64,000 nucleotides of DNA from assembly GCF_024266585.1 (NCBI RefSeq), contig NZ_CP100647.1:3205001-3269000 (forward strand). Reading direction: 5' to 3'. Below, piece by piece: positions 52,103-61,704 of this stretch. Position 1 is the first letter of the stretch, and each line of letters opens with the position of its first letter. The translations under genes were made by a program, and so were the position numbers. The notes beneath the pieces were generated by a model. It did no database searches. It saw nothing but the letters and a program-made list of their open reading frames with translations, and had not been told where the DNA came from. The DNA comes from Xanthomonas sacchari. GTDB taxonomy: Bacteria > Pseudomonadota > Gammaproteobacteria > Xanthomonadales > Xanthomonadaceae.

Positions 52103-52294
52103 TCAGCCGGCCTTGGCGACCGTCTTCTTGGCCACGGCCTTCTTGGCCGCCGGCGCCTTGACCACCGACTTCTTCGCGACCGACGCGGTAGCGCCCACGG
52201 CCACCTTGCTCACGCTGTGCGAGCGCGCATTGCCGTAGCTGGCGTTGTAGCGCTTGCCCTTGGCGGTCTTGCGGTCACCCTTACCCATGCTCAT
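52103..52294 (-). CDS. 30S ribosomal protein bTHX with long basic tail
   Basis: 63 residues. MSMGKGDRKTAKGKRYNASYG is the bTHX signature, a small head-domain 30S protein usually under about 30 residues. Here a second half, KVAVGATASVAKKSVVKAPAAKK and more, is an Ala/Lys repeat tail like histone H1 or AlgP (PAAKK, VAKKT). Start at ATG 52294 gives MSMGKG; 52288 (MGKG) is also possible. The terminator follows nine bases on. Confidence 0.85.
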   Translation of the reverse strand: MSMGKGDRKTAKGKRYNASYGNARSHSVSKVAVGATASVAKKSVVKAPAAKKAVAKKTVAKAG

Positions 52295-52399
52295 CGACTC
52301 CTGAATGTATGTGCGAAAACCCCCGCGCGACGCACGGGGTTTGGCGAGGCCAACGCGGTCGGCGCCCTCGCGCAAGGGCGGCAAGCCTACCACGTGCGC

Positions 52400-52813
52400 T
52401 CAATGGGCGCAGCTTGCGTCGTGCACGTGGCCATGGTTGAGGCGCAGGTTGAGCAGATGCGCCAGGCCGACCAGGGTGCCGCCGAAGGTCATGATCGCCG
52501 CGTGCGGCGCCACCGCGTGGTGCAGCGCCGGCACCAGCAGGCCGGCCCACAGCGCCAGCAGGCCCAGCACCAGCAGACCCAGCGCCTGCCAGGCGCGGTG
52601 CCGGCGATAGCCGAGCACCAGGCTGAACAGGCCCAGGCAGGTCACGAACAGCACCAGGCTGCGCTCCACGCCCTCGCCCAGCCACATCGCCAGACCCAGC
52701 GACGGCAGCAGCGCCAGCGCCAGCGGCAGCACCGCGCAGTGCACCGCGCACAACAGCGAGCCGGTGGCGCCGAGACGGTCGAGCAGGGCGCGCAGATCGA
52801 ACGATGGGGACAT
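52400..52813 (-). CDS. MerC-domain membrane protein
   Basis: 137 residues, four helices. The MerC pattern includes DRLGATGSLLCAVHCAVLPL (CAVHC metal pair), a second hydrophobic half and a His/Cys-rich tail LNHGHVHDASCAH. MerC is a mercuric ion uptake protein in some operons, but this copy sits without mer genes. It shares a divergent promoter with the ZnuD-like gene and the zinc-type operator, so a zinc role is more likely. ATG 52813 preferred; a GTG lies four codons upstream. Confidence 0.85.
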   Translation of the reverse strand: MSPSFDLRALLDRLGATGSLLCAVHCAVLPLALALLPSLGLAMWLGEGVERSLVLFVTCLGLFSLVLGYRRHRAWQALGLLVLGLLALWAGLLVPALHHAVAPHAAIMTFGGTLVGLAHLLNLRLNHGHVHDASCAH

Positions 52814-52830
52814 GACGGTCGGCACGGGTT

Positions 52831-52858
52831 GAATGTGTTACAGAATAATATAACATTC
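52831..52858. promoter_or_regulatory. Zur-box-like AT-rich inverted repeat
   Basis: A 28-bp sequence begins GAATGTGTTACAG and ends ATATAACATTC, so GAATGT pairs with ACATTC at its ends and TGTTAC with ATAACA inside. It lies in a sharply AT-rich island in 70% GC DNA, midway between the divergent MerC-like and ZnuD-like genes. The TGTTAt/aTAACA pattern matches gamma-proteobacterial Zur operators, although the halves are spaced more widely than the compact form. Confidence 0.7.
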
Positions 52859-52961
52859 GGCCGCCGGCGACCAGCGCGCCCCGCGCCTCCTCCTCGACCG
52901 TGCACCGCCGCCATGCGGTGCCGGCAGCGCGCGCGTCGCCCCGAATGTCCCTCCTAATGGA

Positions 52962-55040
52962 ATGCCCATGCCCTCTCACCGTCCCGCCCCGCTCCGCCGT
53001 TCCGCCCTGTCCCTGGCCCTGCTTGGCCTGCTCAGCCCCTCGCTGGCGCTGGCCGCCGACCCCAGCCCCGCGCCGGCCGCCGCCGACGCCACGCCGCCGG
53101 CCAGCGACAGCCGCCATGTCGCAGGCCACAAGCAGGACCGGCACGTGAAGGACCTGGACCAGGTGGTGGTCACCGCCAGCCCGCTGCGCGATGCCGCCGG
53201 CGCGCTGAGCCAGCCGGTGGACGTGCTGGCCGGCGAGCGCCTGGACGAGAACCGCGGCGCCAGCATCGGCGAGACCGTGGCCAGCCTGCCCGGCGTGCAG
53301 AGCTCCAACTTCGGCCCCGGCGTGGGCCGGCCGATCATCCGCGGCCTCGACGGCCCGCGCGTGGCGGTGCTCAACGACGGCCTGTCCTCGCAGGACGTGT
53401 CCACGGTCAGCCAGGACCATTCGCCGGCGGTGGAGCCGTTCCTGGCAGACCAGATCGAAGTGCTGAAGGGCCCGTCCACCCTGCTGTACGGCTCCGGCGC
53501 CATCGGCGGCGTGGTCAACGTGGTCGACGGGCGCATCGCCGAGACCCCGGTCGACGGCGTGCATGGCCGCGCCGAGGCGCGCTGGGAAGGCGGCGACAAG
53601 AGCGGCAACACCGACATGTTCCGCGTCGATGCCGGCAACGGCAGCGGCCTGTCGATCCATGCCGACGGCGTGTATCGCAACCTGAAGGACTACGACACGC
53701 CGCAGGGCCCGCAGCTGAACTCGTTCGTCAAGTCCAAGGTCGGCTCGATCGGCAGCTCGCTGGCCGGCGACTGGGGCTTCGTCGGCGTGTCGGTCTCGCG
53801 CTTCCGCGACAACTACGGCAACCCGGGCGAGCCGGGCGACCCCGCTGCCGGCGAGCGCGGCGTGTCGCTGCAGCTGCATCAGGACCGCTTCGAGCTCAAG
53901 GGCGCGCTGAACGACCCGTGGGGCGACGGCAGCGCGCTGCGCTACAGCTTCGGCCACACCGCCTACACCCACACCGAGTTCGAAGGCGCGGAAGTGGGCA
54001 CCAAGTTCGACAAGCGCGCCAACGAAGGCCGCGTGGAGGCATCCTTCGGCCTGGGCGGCGGCTGGCAGACCGCGGTCGGCGTGCAGGGCAGCGATTCGAC
54101 CTTCCAGGCGACCGGCGAAGAGGCCTTCGTGCCCAAGACCGACACCCGCGCCCTCGGCGTGTTCGCGCTGGCGCGCAACACCTGGGACCGCGTGCAGGCC
54201 GAAGTCGGCGCGCGCGTGGACAAGATCAAGTACGAGACCGACACCGGCGTGGACCGCGACTTCACCCCGAAGAGCCTGTCGCTGAGCGGCGGCTTCCGCT
54301 TCAACGAACAGTGGCGCCTGACCGCCAACCTCGACCACGCCGAGCGCGCCCCGGCCGAGGAAGAACTGTTCGCCAACGGCCCGCACATCGCCACCCTCGC
54401 CTACGAGATCGGCAACCCCGACCTGCGCACCGAGAAGGCCAACCAGGCCGAGCTTGGCCTGAACTTCAAGAACGACTGGGTGGACGCCAAGGTGTCCGGC
54501 TACTACAACCGCTACGACGATTTCATCTACATCGTCGACACCGGCGGCCAGTGGTACCACGAGGAAGACAACGACTTCCTGCCGATCCGCCAGTGGACCC
54601 AAGCCGATGCGGTATTCCACGGCTTCGAGGGCGAAGCCACCTTCCACCTGGCCGACAACGACAGCGGCGCCTGGGACCTGCGCGTGTTCGGCGACACCGT
54701 GCGCGCGCGGCTGAAGGACGGCGGCAACCTGCCGCGCATCGCGCCGGCGCGCTACGGTGCGCAGCTGCGCTGGGATGCCAGCAACTGGCGCGCCGCGCTG
54801 GGCGCCACCCGCTACCAGAAGCAGGACAAGGTGGCGGTCAACGAGACCCCGACCGCCGGCTACACCCTGGTCGATGCGCACCTGGCGTATCACGTCGATG
54901 CCGGCAGCACTGCCTGGGAAGTGTTCCTGGACGGCAACAACCTGACCAACCAGGATGCGCGGGTGCACACCTCGTTCCTCAAGGACGACGTCATGCTGCC
55001 CGGCCGCAGCGCCTCGTTCGGCGTGCGCCTGTTCTTCTGA
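52962..55040 (+). CDS. znuD: ZnuD-like TonB-dependent zinc receptor
   Basis: 692 residues. Signal peptide (about 1-30), then a Pro/Ala stretch, the TonB-box DQVVVTAS at about 66-73, and a plug with NFGPGVGRPIIRGLDGPRV, DHSPAVEPFLADQIEVLKGPSTLLYGSGAIGGVVNVVDGRI. These blocks match Neisseria ZnuD and its relatives. The barrel ends in the C-terminal RLFF signature. Placement opposite a MerC-type gene and a Zur-like operator agrees with zinc uptake. An alternative start is ATG 52968. Confidence 0.92.
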   Translation: MPMPSHRPAPLRRSALSLALLGLLSPSLALAADPSPAPAAADATPPASDSRHVAGHKQDRHVKDLDQVVVTASPLRDAAGALSQPVDVLAGERLDENRGASIGETVASLPGVQSSNFGPGVGRPIIRGLDGPRVAVLNDGLSSQDVSTVSQDHSPAVEPFLADQIEVLKGPSTLLYGSGAIGGVVNVVDGRIAETPVDGVHGRAEARWEGGDKSGNTDMFRVDAGNGSGLSIHADGVYRNLKDYDTPQGPQLNSFVKSKVGSIGSSLAGDWGFVGVSVSRFRDNYGNPGEPGDPAAGERGVSLQLHQDRFELKGALNDPWGDGSALRYSFGHTAYTHTEFEGAEVGTKFDKRANEGRVEASFGLGGGWQTAVGVQGSDSTFQATGEEAFVPKTDTRALGVFALARNTWDRVQAEVGARVDKIKYETDTGVDRDFTPKSLSLSGGFRFNEQWRLTANLDHAERAPAEEELFANGPHIATLAYEIGNPDLRTEKANQAELGLNFKNDWVDAKVSGYYNRYDDFIYIVDTGGQWYHEEDNDFLPIRQWTQADAVFHGFEGEATFHLADNDSGAWDLRVFGDTVRARLKDGGNLPRIAPARYGAQLRWDASNWRAALGATRYQKQDKVAVNETPTAGYTLVDAHLAYHVDAGSTAWEVFLDGNNLTNQDARVHTSFLKDDVMLPGRSASFGVRLFF

Positions 55041-55068
55041 TCCGGCGCGCTCGCCGCGGTGTCACACG

Positions 55069-55093
55069 GGGCCGCCTTCGGGCGGCCCTTTTT
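55069..55093 (+). terminator. Intrinsic terminator of znuD
   Basis: GGGCCGCC, UUCG tetraloop, GGCGGCCC and five T. A perfect 8-bp stem with a stable tetraloop starting 28 bases after the znuD stop. Confidence 0.92.
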
Positions 55094-55153
55094 CATGCAG
55101 GCACACGTGCCCGACGCAGGGCACCAGCGGCATCGTGAAACGGACGCGGCGGC

Positions 55154-55927
55154 CTATTTGGTGGTGTAGCCACCGTTGATCAGGATGGTCTGGCCGGTGA
55201 TCCACCAGCCGTCGCTGACCAGGTGGCGAACGAACGGCACCACGTCCTCGATGTCGGTCAGGCCGGTCCTGGAAAACGGCGACAGCGCGGCAGCGGTCTT
55301 GTGGTACGCCACCGCCTCGGCGCCTTCGGCCGGATAGAAGAACGGCGTGTCCATCGGGCCGGGACCGACGGCCGTGACCGAAATCCCGCGCTCGCCCAGT
55401 TCCTTGGCCGCCGCGCGCGTGAAGTGCTCGACCGGCGCCTTGGAGCCGGCGTAGGCGGCATAGAACGGGGTGAACGCGCCCAGCAGCGAGGTCACCAGGG
55501 TCACGATCTTGCCGTGGTCGTTGACGTGCCGACCGGCCTCCTTCAGGAAGAAGAACGCCGCCTTGCTGTTGATCGCCGCCATGGCGTCGTACTCGGCCTC
55601 GCTGACCTCGGCCATGGGCTTCTTGAGCACCTTGCCCACGGTGTTGATGGCGATATCGGGGCGGCCGACGGCGGCCACGGCATCGGCGAACAGCGTTTCG
55701 ACGGCCGCGGCCGTGGTGAGGTCGGCCTGCAGGGCCACCGCCTTGGCACCGGCCTGCTCGATGGCGGCCACCGTGGCGTCGGCATCGGCCCGGCTCGCGG
55801 CGCTGTTGTAGTGGATGGCGATGGCCTTGGCGCCGTTGGTGGCCAGATCGCGGGCGATGAGCCCACCCAGATTCTTGGCGCCGCCGGCGATCAGGACGAC
55901 CTTGCCTGCAATGCTGTGTCGAGACAT
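55154..55927 (-). CDS. SDR-family oxidoreductase
   Basis: 257 residues. The cofactor motif is atypical (LIAGGAKNLGG, for TGxxxGxG), the active site is the usual TSLLGAF Ser block and YAGSK (Tyr and Lys), and the C-terminal GWWITGQTILINGGYTTK is typical of the family. The substrate is unknown. It is divergent from the LysR gene and the two starts are 112 bp apart, so LysR may control it. Confidence 0.92.
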   Translation of the reverse strand: MSRHSIAGKVVLIAGGAKNLGGLIARDLATNGAKAIAIHYNSAASRADADATVAAIEQAGAKAVALQADLTTAAAVETLFADAVAAVGRPDIAINTVGKVLKKPMAEVSEAEYDAMAAINSKAAFFFLKEAGRHVNDHGKIVTLVTSLLGAFTPFYAAYAGSKAPVEHFTRAAAKELGERGISVTAVGPGPMDTPFFYPAEGAEAVAYHKTAAALSPFSRTGLTDIEDVVPFVRHLVSDGWWITGQTILINGGYTTK

Positions 55928-56039
55928 GCGAACTCCTAGTCAGTCATCGGGTTCGACGACTGTATTCTCGCCATTCCGGTCAATAAATCGCCGGTTTGCT
56001 CATAGACTGGACAGGAATCGCTACCAATGGATCCGTTCC

Positions 56040-56957
56040 ATGGACCGCATCGATCAACTGCGCATCTTCCTTCGCGTTGCCCAGAGCGGCGGCTTTTCCA
56101 TCGCCGCCGCGCAACTCGGGCTGCCCCGGCCCACGGTGTCGCTGGCGGTGCAGCAACTGGAAAGCCGGCTGGGCACCCGGCTGTTCAGCCGCACGACGCG
56201 GCGCGTGAGCCTGACCCAGGATGGCGCGGCGCTTGTCGAGCGCGCCATTGCCCTGGTCGCCGACAGCGAGGAACTGGAGCAGCAGTTCCGGCCGTCCGGC
56301 CAGTCCCTGCAGGGCCGGTTGCGCGTGGACCTGCCCAGCCGCATCGCCCGCAGGCAGGTGGCGCCGGCGCTGCCCGGCTTCTTCGCGCGGCATCCGCGCA
56401 TCGAACTGGAGCTTGGGTCGAGCGACCGCACCCTCGACCTGGTCCACGAAGGCATCGACTGCGCCTTGCGCGTCGGCACGCTGGAGACCGGCAGCAGCCT
56501 GGTGGCGCGATCGCTCGGTGCGCTGCAGTTGATCAACTGCGCCAGCCCGGACTATCTCGCACGGCATGGCACCCCGGCCACGCCGCAGGACCTGCAGCGG
56601 AACCATCTGGCCGTGCACTATGCCGTGCCGGGTCATCCCCACACCGCCATCTGGGAATGGCGCGAGGACGGACGGCTGCGCACGCAGGCAGTGCCGGCAC
56701 AGGTTGCGGCCAACAACGCCGAAACCTACATCGCCTGCTGCCTGGCCGGCCTGGGGCTGATCCAGATCCCGGCGTTCGACGTCCAGGAGCATCTGCACAG
56801 CGGCGACCTGGTCGCCGTGCTGGCCGACTGGCCCGCGCCCTCCATGCCGGTCCAGATCGTCTATCCGCATCGCCGCCATCTGTCGCGGCGCGTCCAGGCC
56901 TTCAGCGACTGGCTGGCCAGCGTGATGCAGCCCTGCCTGGAAGGACCGCCCGCCTGA
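56040..56957 (+). CDS. LysR-family transcriptional regulator
   Basis: 305 residues. HTH (about 1-60, LRIFLRVAQSGGFSIAAAQLGLPRPTVSLAVQQLESRLG) and an effector-binding domain (about 90-295) of the PBP2 type. It is divergent from an SDR gene and probably controls it. ATG 56040 chosen at the classic LysR N-terminus MDRIDQLRIF. Confidence 0.94.
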   Translation: MDRIDQLRIFLRVAQSGGFSIAAAQLGLPRPTVSLAVQQLESRLGTRLFSRTTRRVSLTQDGAALVERAIALVADSEELEQQFRPSGQSLQGRLRVDLPSRIARRQVAPALPGFFARHPRIELELGSSDRTLDLVHEGIDCALRVGTLETGSSLVARSLGALQLINCASPDYLARHGTPATPQDLQRNHLAVHYAVPGHPHTAIWEWREDGRLRTQAVPAQVAANNAETYIACCLAGLGLIQIPAFDVQEHLHSGDLVAVLADWPAPSMPVQIVYPHRRHLSRRVQAFSDWLASVMQPCLEGPPA

Positions 56958-57002
56958 GCCATGCCGGCAGCGCACCGCGCGACCGGCCTCGCCGGCCCAC
57001 GA

Positions 57003-57335
57003 TCAGTGCGGCGCGCTGCGCGAGAACACGTTGATGACCACCACGCCGGCAACGATCAGCGCCATGCCGAGGAGCGCCGGCGGATCCAGCGCCTGCCCGA
57101 ACCGCCACCAGGCCAGCAGCGAGATCAGCACGATGCCGATGCCCGACCACAACGCATAGGCCACGCCGACCGGCACGCTGCGCAAGGTGAGCGACAGCAG
57201 GTAGAACGCGATGCCGTAGCCGCACAGCGCCAGCAGCGTCGGCCACAGCCGGGTGAAGCCCTCGCTGGCCTTCAGCGCCGAGGTCGCGACCACTTCGGCG
57301 AGGATGGCCACCAACAGGAACAGCCAGTTTTTCAT
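57003..57335 (-). CDS. SMR-family multidrug efflux protein (EmrE-like)
   Basis: 110 residues with four helices. [23 protein letters not shown] carries the essential E14, and [20 protein letters not shown] and [17 protein letters not shown] are the SMR signatures. It acts as a dual-topology dimer exporting lipophilic cations. The [12 protein letters not shown] form points to the EmrE/Qac branch rather than SugE (Gdx). Confidence 0.92.
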   Translation of the reverse strand: MKNWLFLLVAILAEVVATSALKASEGFTRLWPTLLALCGYGIAFYLLSLTLRSVPVGVAYALWSGIGIVLISLLAWWRFGQALDPPALLGMALIVAGVVVINVFSRSAPH

Positions 57336-57679
57336 TGCAACACATCCGTGCGGACCACGCGCCACGATAGCAATGCGCGCGTGGGGACCATGGCGACGGT
57401 CCTTGTCCCGGATGCAGGCGCGTAGGCGCGTTGCGTCCAATGCCGCCGGCTGGGCCAGGTGAACGCGCTCCGATCCCGCCTCCACGCACGCGTCGCGGCC
57501 TCGACACCGTCCCTTCGCATGCTCTTCGCAATCCCTTCGCGGCACCGCCGCGATGCTGCCCCTGGGTGCCGAGGCGTGCCCGCACGCCGGTGCCGCGATG
57601 GCGGTGCCGCTACCCAGGTCGACTCGCCCCATGCCGCGCCGCGGCGCGCGCGGTGGCGGTCCCCAGGCAGGAGAGACCG
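57336..57679. other. Divergent gap, nothing recognised
   Basis: 344 bases between smr and paoA genes. Short Arg-rich frames only. The 57668-57676 stretch AGGAGAGAC is the ribosome site of paoA. Confidence 0.55.
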
Positions 57680-58498
57680 ATGCAGCACGACCCCAGCCGT
57701 TCCGGCGCCGACACCGCGCGCGATACCCCGCTGAGCGAGGACGAAGCCGCGCTCGCACGCCGGCTCGGCATCAACGGCCTGTCGCGCCGCGACTTCATCG
57801 CCCTGCTCTCGGCCGCCGGCCTGAGCAGCGCCGGCGGCCAGATCCTCTTCAGCGAGGCCGCGTTCGCCGCACCCGCCGCCAAGGCCGCGCCGCCGCAGAA
57901 CGCGTTGCCCGTGGTCTTGCAGGTCAACGGCCAGCGCCACGCGCTGCAGTTGGACCCGCGCACCACGCTGCTGGACGCGCTGCGCGAGCACCTGGCGCTG
58001 ACCGGCACCAAGAAGGGCTGCGATCACGGCCAGTGCGGCGCCTGCACGGTAATCGTCGACGGCGAGCGGCGCCTGTCCTGCCTGACCCTGGCCGCACAGG
58101 CCGAAGACGCGCAGATCACCACCATCGAAGGCCTGGCCGACGGCGAACGGCTGCATCCGATGCAGGCCGCGTTCGTGCAGCACGACGGATTCCAGTGCGG
58201 CTACTGCACGCCCGGGCAGATCTGCTCGGCGGTAGCGCTGCTCAACGAGATCAAGCGTGGCGACGCCAGCCACGCCAGCGCCGACGTCAGCCGGCCGGTC
58301 ACCGAGCTCAGCGACGCGGAGGTGCGCGAGCGCATGAGCGGCAACATCTGCCGCTGCGGCGCCTACCCCAAGATCGTCGCCGCCATCCAGGACGTGCACA
58401 GCGGCGGCGCGCCGCGGCCGCTGACCTGGCGCTACGTCGACCAGTCCGAGTTGACCGCCCTGAAGATGGCGAAGGAGGTGGCCGATGACGCCGTTTAA
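57680..58498 (+). CDS. paoA: Aldehyde oxidoreductase, [2Fe-2S] subunit PaoA
   Basis: 272 residues. A Tat signal with SRRDFI (R36, R37) and a hydrophobic run to AFAAP. The first [2Fe-2S] ligands are C114, C119, C122 and C134; the second set is C173, C176, C224 and C226. It transfers electrons from the Mo site of PaoC. The ATG is preceded by an AGGAGAG site. Its last 14 bases overlap the FAD subunit gene. Tat export together with partner subunits, as in E. coli PaoABC, is inferred. Confidence 0.95.
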   Translation: MQHDPSRSGADTARDTPLSEDEAALARRLGINGLSRRDFIALLSAAGLSSAGGQILFSEAAFAAPAAKAAPPQNALPVVLQVNGQRHALQLDPRTTLLDALREHLALTGTKKGCDHGQCGACTVIVDGERRLSCLTLAAQAEDAQITTIEGLADGERLHPMQAAFVQHDGFQCGYCTPGQICSAVALLNEIKRGDASHASADVSRPVTELSDAEVRERMSGNICRCGAYPKIVAAIQDVHSGGAPRPLTWRYVDQSELTALKMAKEVADDAV

Positions 58499-59486
58499 GT
58501 ACCAGCGCGCGACATCGCCGGAAGACGCGGTACGCCGTGTCGCCGCCAACCCGAACGCGCGCTTCCTCGGCGGCGGCACCAACCTGCTCGACCTGATGAA
58601 GGAAGGGGTCACCGGTGCCGACGAGATCGTCGACCTGACCCGGCTCAAGGACCTGGCCGAGATCGCCGAAACCGCCGACGGCGGCCTGCGCCTGGGCGCG
58701 CTCGCCAACAACACGCAGACCGCCAACCATCCGCTGGTGCGGCAGCGCTACCCGCTGCTGAGCCAGGCGATCCTGGCCGGGGCCACGATGCAACTGCGCA
58801 ACATGGCCAGCAACGGCGGCAACCTGCTGCAGCGCACGCGCTGCGGCTACTTCTACGACACCGCCCTGCCCTGCAACAAGCGCGCGCCGGGCAGCGGTTG
58901 CGGCGCGCGCGAAGGGCTCAACCGCACCCACGCGATCTTCGGCCACAGCGCGCACTGCGTGGCGGTGCATCCGTCGGACATGTGCGTGGCGCTGGCCGCA
59001 CTGGATGCGACGGTGCAGGTGCGCACGCCGGCCGGCGCGCGCCGCGAGATCCCGTTCGCCGAGTTTCACCTGCTGCCCGATGCACGCGCCGATGTGGACA
59101 ACCAACTGGCGCACGGCGAACTGATCGAGTCGATCACCCTGCCGGCGCAGGACTTCGCCGCGCACAGCCATTACCTGAAGGTGCGCGACCGGGCCAGCTA
59201 CGCGTTCGCCCTGGTCTCGGTGGCCGCGGCGCTGGCGCTGGAACCGGACGGACGCATCCGCCAAGCGCGCATCGCCATGGGCGGGGTGGCGCACAAACCC
59301 TGGCGCGCGCGCACCGCCGAACGTGCGCTGGTCGGGCAACAGGTCGGCGAGGCCGCCTTCGCCGCCGCCGCGCAGGCCGAGATGGCCGCGGCGCGGCCGC
59401 TGGCGCACAACGCCTACAAGATCCCGATGGGCACGCACGCGATGATCCGCGCCCTGCACCGCGCCAGCGGCAGCGACGCCGCGTGA
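58485..59486 (+). CDS. paoB: Aldehyde oxidoreductase, FAD subunit PaoB
   Basis: 333 residues of the CO-dehydrogenase flavoprotein family: FLGGGTNLLDLMKEG and ASNGGNLLQRTRCGYFYDTALPCNKRAPGSGCGA. Four Cys (C120, C130, C139, C158) match the extra [4Fe-4S] site of E. coli PaoB. It overlaps paoA and is followed by paoC 22 bp later. Confidence 0.95.
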   Translation: MTPFKYQRATSPEDAVRRVAANPNARFLGGGTNLLDLMKEGVTGADEIVDLTRLKDLAEIAETADGGLRLGALANNTQTANHPLVRQRYPLLSQAILAGATMQLRNMASNGGNLLQRTRCGYFYDTALPCNKRAPGSGCGAREGLNRTHAIFGHSAHCVAVHPSDMCVALAALDATVQVRTPAGARREIPFAEFHLLPDARADVDNQLAHGELIESITLPAQDFAAHSHYLKVRDRASYAFALVSVAAALALEPDGRIRQARIAMGGVAHKPWRARTAERALVGQQVGEAAFAAAAQAEMAAARPLAHNAYKIPMGTHAMIRALHRASGSDAA

Positions 59487-59508
59487 GCGGCCAACCGGAG
59501 AACCGGCA

Positions 59509-61704
59509 ATGAACTACATCGGCAAGGAAATGCGCCGCGTCGACGGCTACGCCAAGGTCACCGGCAAGGCGCGCTATGCGGCCGAATTCCAGATCCCGCA
59601 CCTGGTCCACGGCTACATCCTCACCAGCACCATCGCCAAGGGCCGCATCGTGCGCATCGACACCCGCGCCGCCGAGGCCGCGCCGGGCGTGATCAAGGTG
59701 CTGACCCACCTCAATGCGATCAAGCCGGTGTCCGATGAGATCAAGAAGAAGGGCGAGGACCTGTCGTTCCGTGCCCTGGTCGACGACCGCATCCATTTCA
59801 ATGCGCAGCCGATCGCGGTGGTGGTGGCCGCCACCTTCGAGCAGGCGCGGCATGCGTCGCGGCTGATCCAGGTGGACTACGCCGCCGAGACCGCGCAAAC
59901 CGATTTCGACGCGCTGCTCGACCAGGCGCACGATCCGACCCCGGACAAGACGCCGAAGCCGCGCGGCAACCCGGCCGCCGCGTTCGCCGCCGCACCGGTG
60001 AAGCTGGAAGCCGCGTACACGATGCCGGTCGAGCATCACAACCCGATGGAGCCGCATGGCGGCATCGGCTACTGGATCGGCGACACCCTGACCGTGGTGA
60101 ACAAGAGCCAGAACGTCTACCAGGACCGCGAACAGCTGGCCGGCTATTTCGGCATTCCGCTGGACAAGGTCAACGTGGTGTCGCTGTTCGTCGGCGGCGC
60201 GTTCGGCTCGTGCCTGCGCCCGAACTACTACACGTTTCTGCTCGGCGCGGTGTCCAAGGCGGTCGGCCTGCCGGTGAAGATCGTCTACACCCGGCGGCAG
60301 ATGTTCAGCGGCCATGGCTACCGCCCCTACTACCGCGTGGAGCTGGGCCTGGGCGCCGACGCTGCCGGTACGCTGCAGGCGATCCGCTACCGGCACGTGC
60401 TCAATACCTCGCGCATCGAGGCGTTCAACGAGGCGATCTTCCGTAATGCGCGCTCGCTGTACGCCTGTCCGAACGTGGAGGATCGCTTCGAGGTGGTGGA
60501 GACCGACCTGCCGACCCCGCAGGCGATGCGCGCGCCCGGTACGATCAGCCAGATGTTCGGCATCGAGTGCGCGATGGACGAACTGGCCTATGCGCTGAAG
60601 ATGGACCCGTTGCAGCTGCGTCTGGCCAACTATGCCGAGACCGATCCGGACAGCGGCAAGCCGTTCTCGAGCAAGGCGCTGCGCGAGTGCTACGCGCTGG
60701 CCGCCGAAACCTTCGGCTGGAGCAAGCGCACGCCCGAACCGCGCTCCATGCGCGACGGCCGCCTGCTGGTCGGCTGGGGCATGGCCACCGGCACCTGGGC
60801 GGCGATGCAGATGCCGGCGCTGGCGCGGGTGGTGCTGAAGGCCGACGGTAGCGCGCGGGTCGGCAGCGCCACGGCCGACATCGGCCCCGGCACCTACACG
60901 GTGATGACCCTGATCGCCGCCGAGTACCTGGGCATCGACGCCAAGCGCGTGCAGTTCGAACTCGGCGATACGCGCTTGCCCAAGGCGCCCGCGCAGGGCG
61001 GCTCGTGGACCACCGCCAGCGTCGGCAGCGCGATCCACGGCGCGGCGCGCGAGATCCGCGGCAAGCTGCTGGAACTGGCCAGGCAGGACGGGCAGGCCGC
61101 GTTCAGCGGGCTGCACGTGGACGCGGTGGAGCTGGTCGATGGCCGGCTGCGCCCGATCGGCAAGCCCGAGGCCGGCCTGGACGTCGCCAAGCTGATGCAC
61201 CAGCACGGCCTGCAGGAACTGGAGGTGGTGCACGAATCCAAGCCCTCGGCCGAACGCAAAAAGTACGCGACCGCCGCGCACGGCGCGCAGTTCATCGAGG
61301 TCAAGGTCGATCCGGATACCGGCATGGTGCAGGTGACGCGGGTCATCGAGGCGACCGCCTGCGGCAAGATCATGAATCCGCTGACCTCGCACAGCCAGGA
61401 GATCGGCGGCGTGGTGATGGGCATCGGCATGGCGCTCAGCGAAGGCACCGAGATCGACCATCGCTACGGACGCATGCTCAACGCCTCGCTGGCCGACTAT
61501 CACGTGCCGGTCAACGCCGACGTGCACGAGATCCAGACCATGTTCGTCGAAGAGGACGACACCATCGTCAACCCGCTCGGGGTCAAGGGCATGGGCGAGC
61601 TGGGCATGGTCGGCATTCCCGCGGCCATCGCCAACGCCGTGTTCCACGCCACCGGCAAGCGCATCCGCGACCTGCCGATCACCCCGGACAAGTTGATCGG
61701 CTGA
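59509..61704 (+). CDS. paoC: Aldehyde oxidoreductase, molybdenum subunit PaoC
   Basis: 731 residues of the xanthine-oxidase-family large subunit. The conserved block RAPGTISQMFGIECAMDELA and the C-terminal VKGMGELGMVG carry the catalytic Glu (E697). It is expected to bind MCD-type molybdopterin cytosine dinucleotide cofactor, as in E. coli PaoC. ACCGGAG precedes ATG 59509. The paoD-type chaperone is not next, but an XdhC gene lies in convergent orientation. Confidence 0.95.
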   Translation: MNYIGKEMRRVDGYAKVTGKARYAAEFQIPHLVHGYILTSTIAKGRIVRIDTRAAEAAPGVIKVLTHLNAIKPVSDEIKKKGEDLSFRALVDDRIHFNAQPIAVVVAATFEQARHASRLIQVDYAAETAQTDFDALLDQAHDPTPDKTPKPRGNPAAAFAAAPVKLEAAYTMPVEHHNPMEPHGGIGYWIGDTLTVVNKSQNVYQDREQLAGYFGIPLDKVNVVSLFVGGAFGSCLRPNYYTFLLGAVSKAVGLPVKIVYTRRQMFSGHGYRPYYRVELGLGADAAGTLQAIRYRHVLNTSRIEAFNEAIFRNARSLYACPNVEDRFEVVETDLPTPQAMRAPGTISQMFGIECAMDELAYALKMDPLQLRLANYAETDPDSGKPFSSKALRECYALAAETFGWSKRTPEPRSMRDGRLLVGWGMATGTWAAMQMPALARVVLKADGSARVGSATADIGPGTYTVMTLIAAEYLGIDAKRVQFELGDTRLPKAPAQGGSWTTASVGSAIHGAAREIRGKLLELARQDGQAAFSGLHVDAVELVDGRLRPIGKPEAGLDVAKLMHQHGLQELEVVHESKPSAERKKYATAAHGAQFIEVKVDPDTGMVQVTRVIEATACGKIMNPLTSHSQEIGGVVMGIGMALSEGTEIDHRYGRMLNASLADYHVPVNADVHEIQTMFVEEDDTIVNPLGVKGMGELGMVGIPAAIANAVFHATGKRIRDLPITPDKLIG

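Noticed and set aside
52400-52813. Mercury resistance operon
   Set aside because: Only a MerC-type membrane protein is present; no merR, merT, merP or merA gene, and the context is zinc-like.
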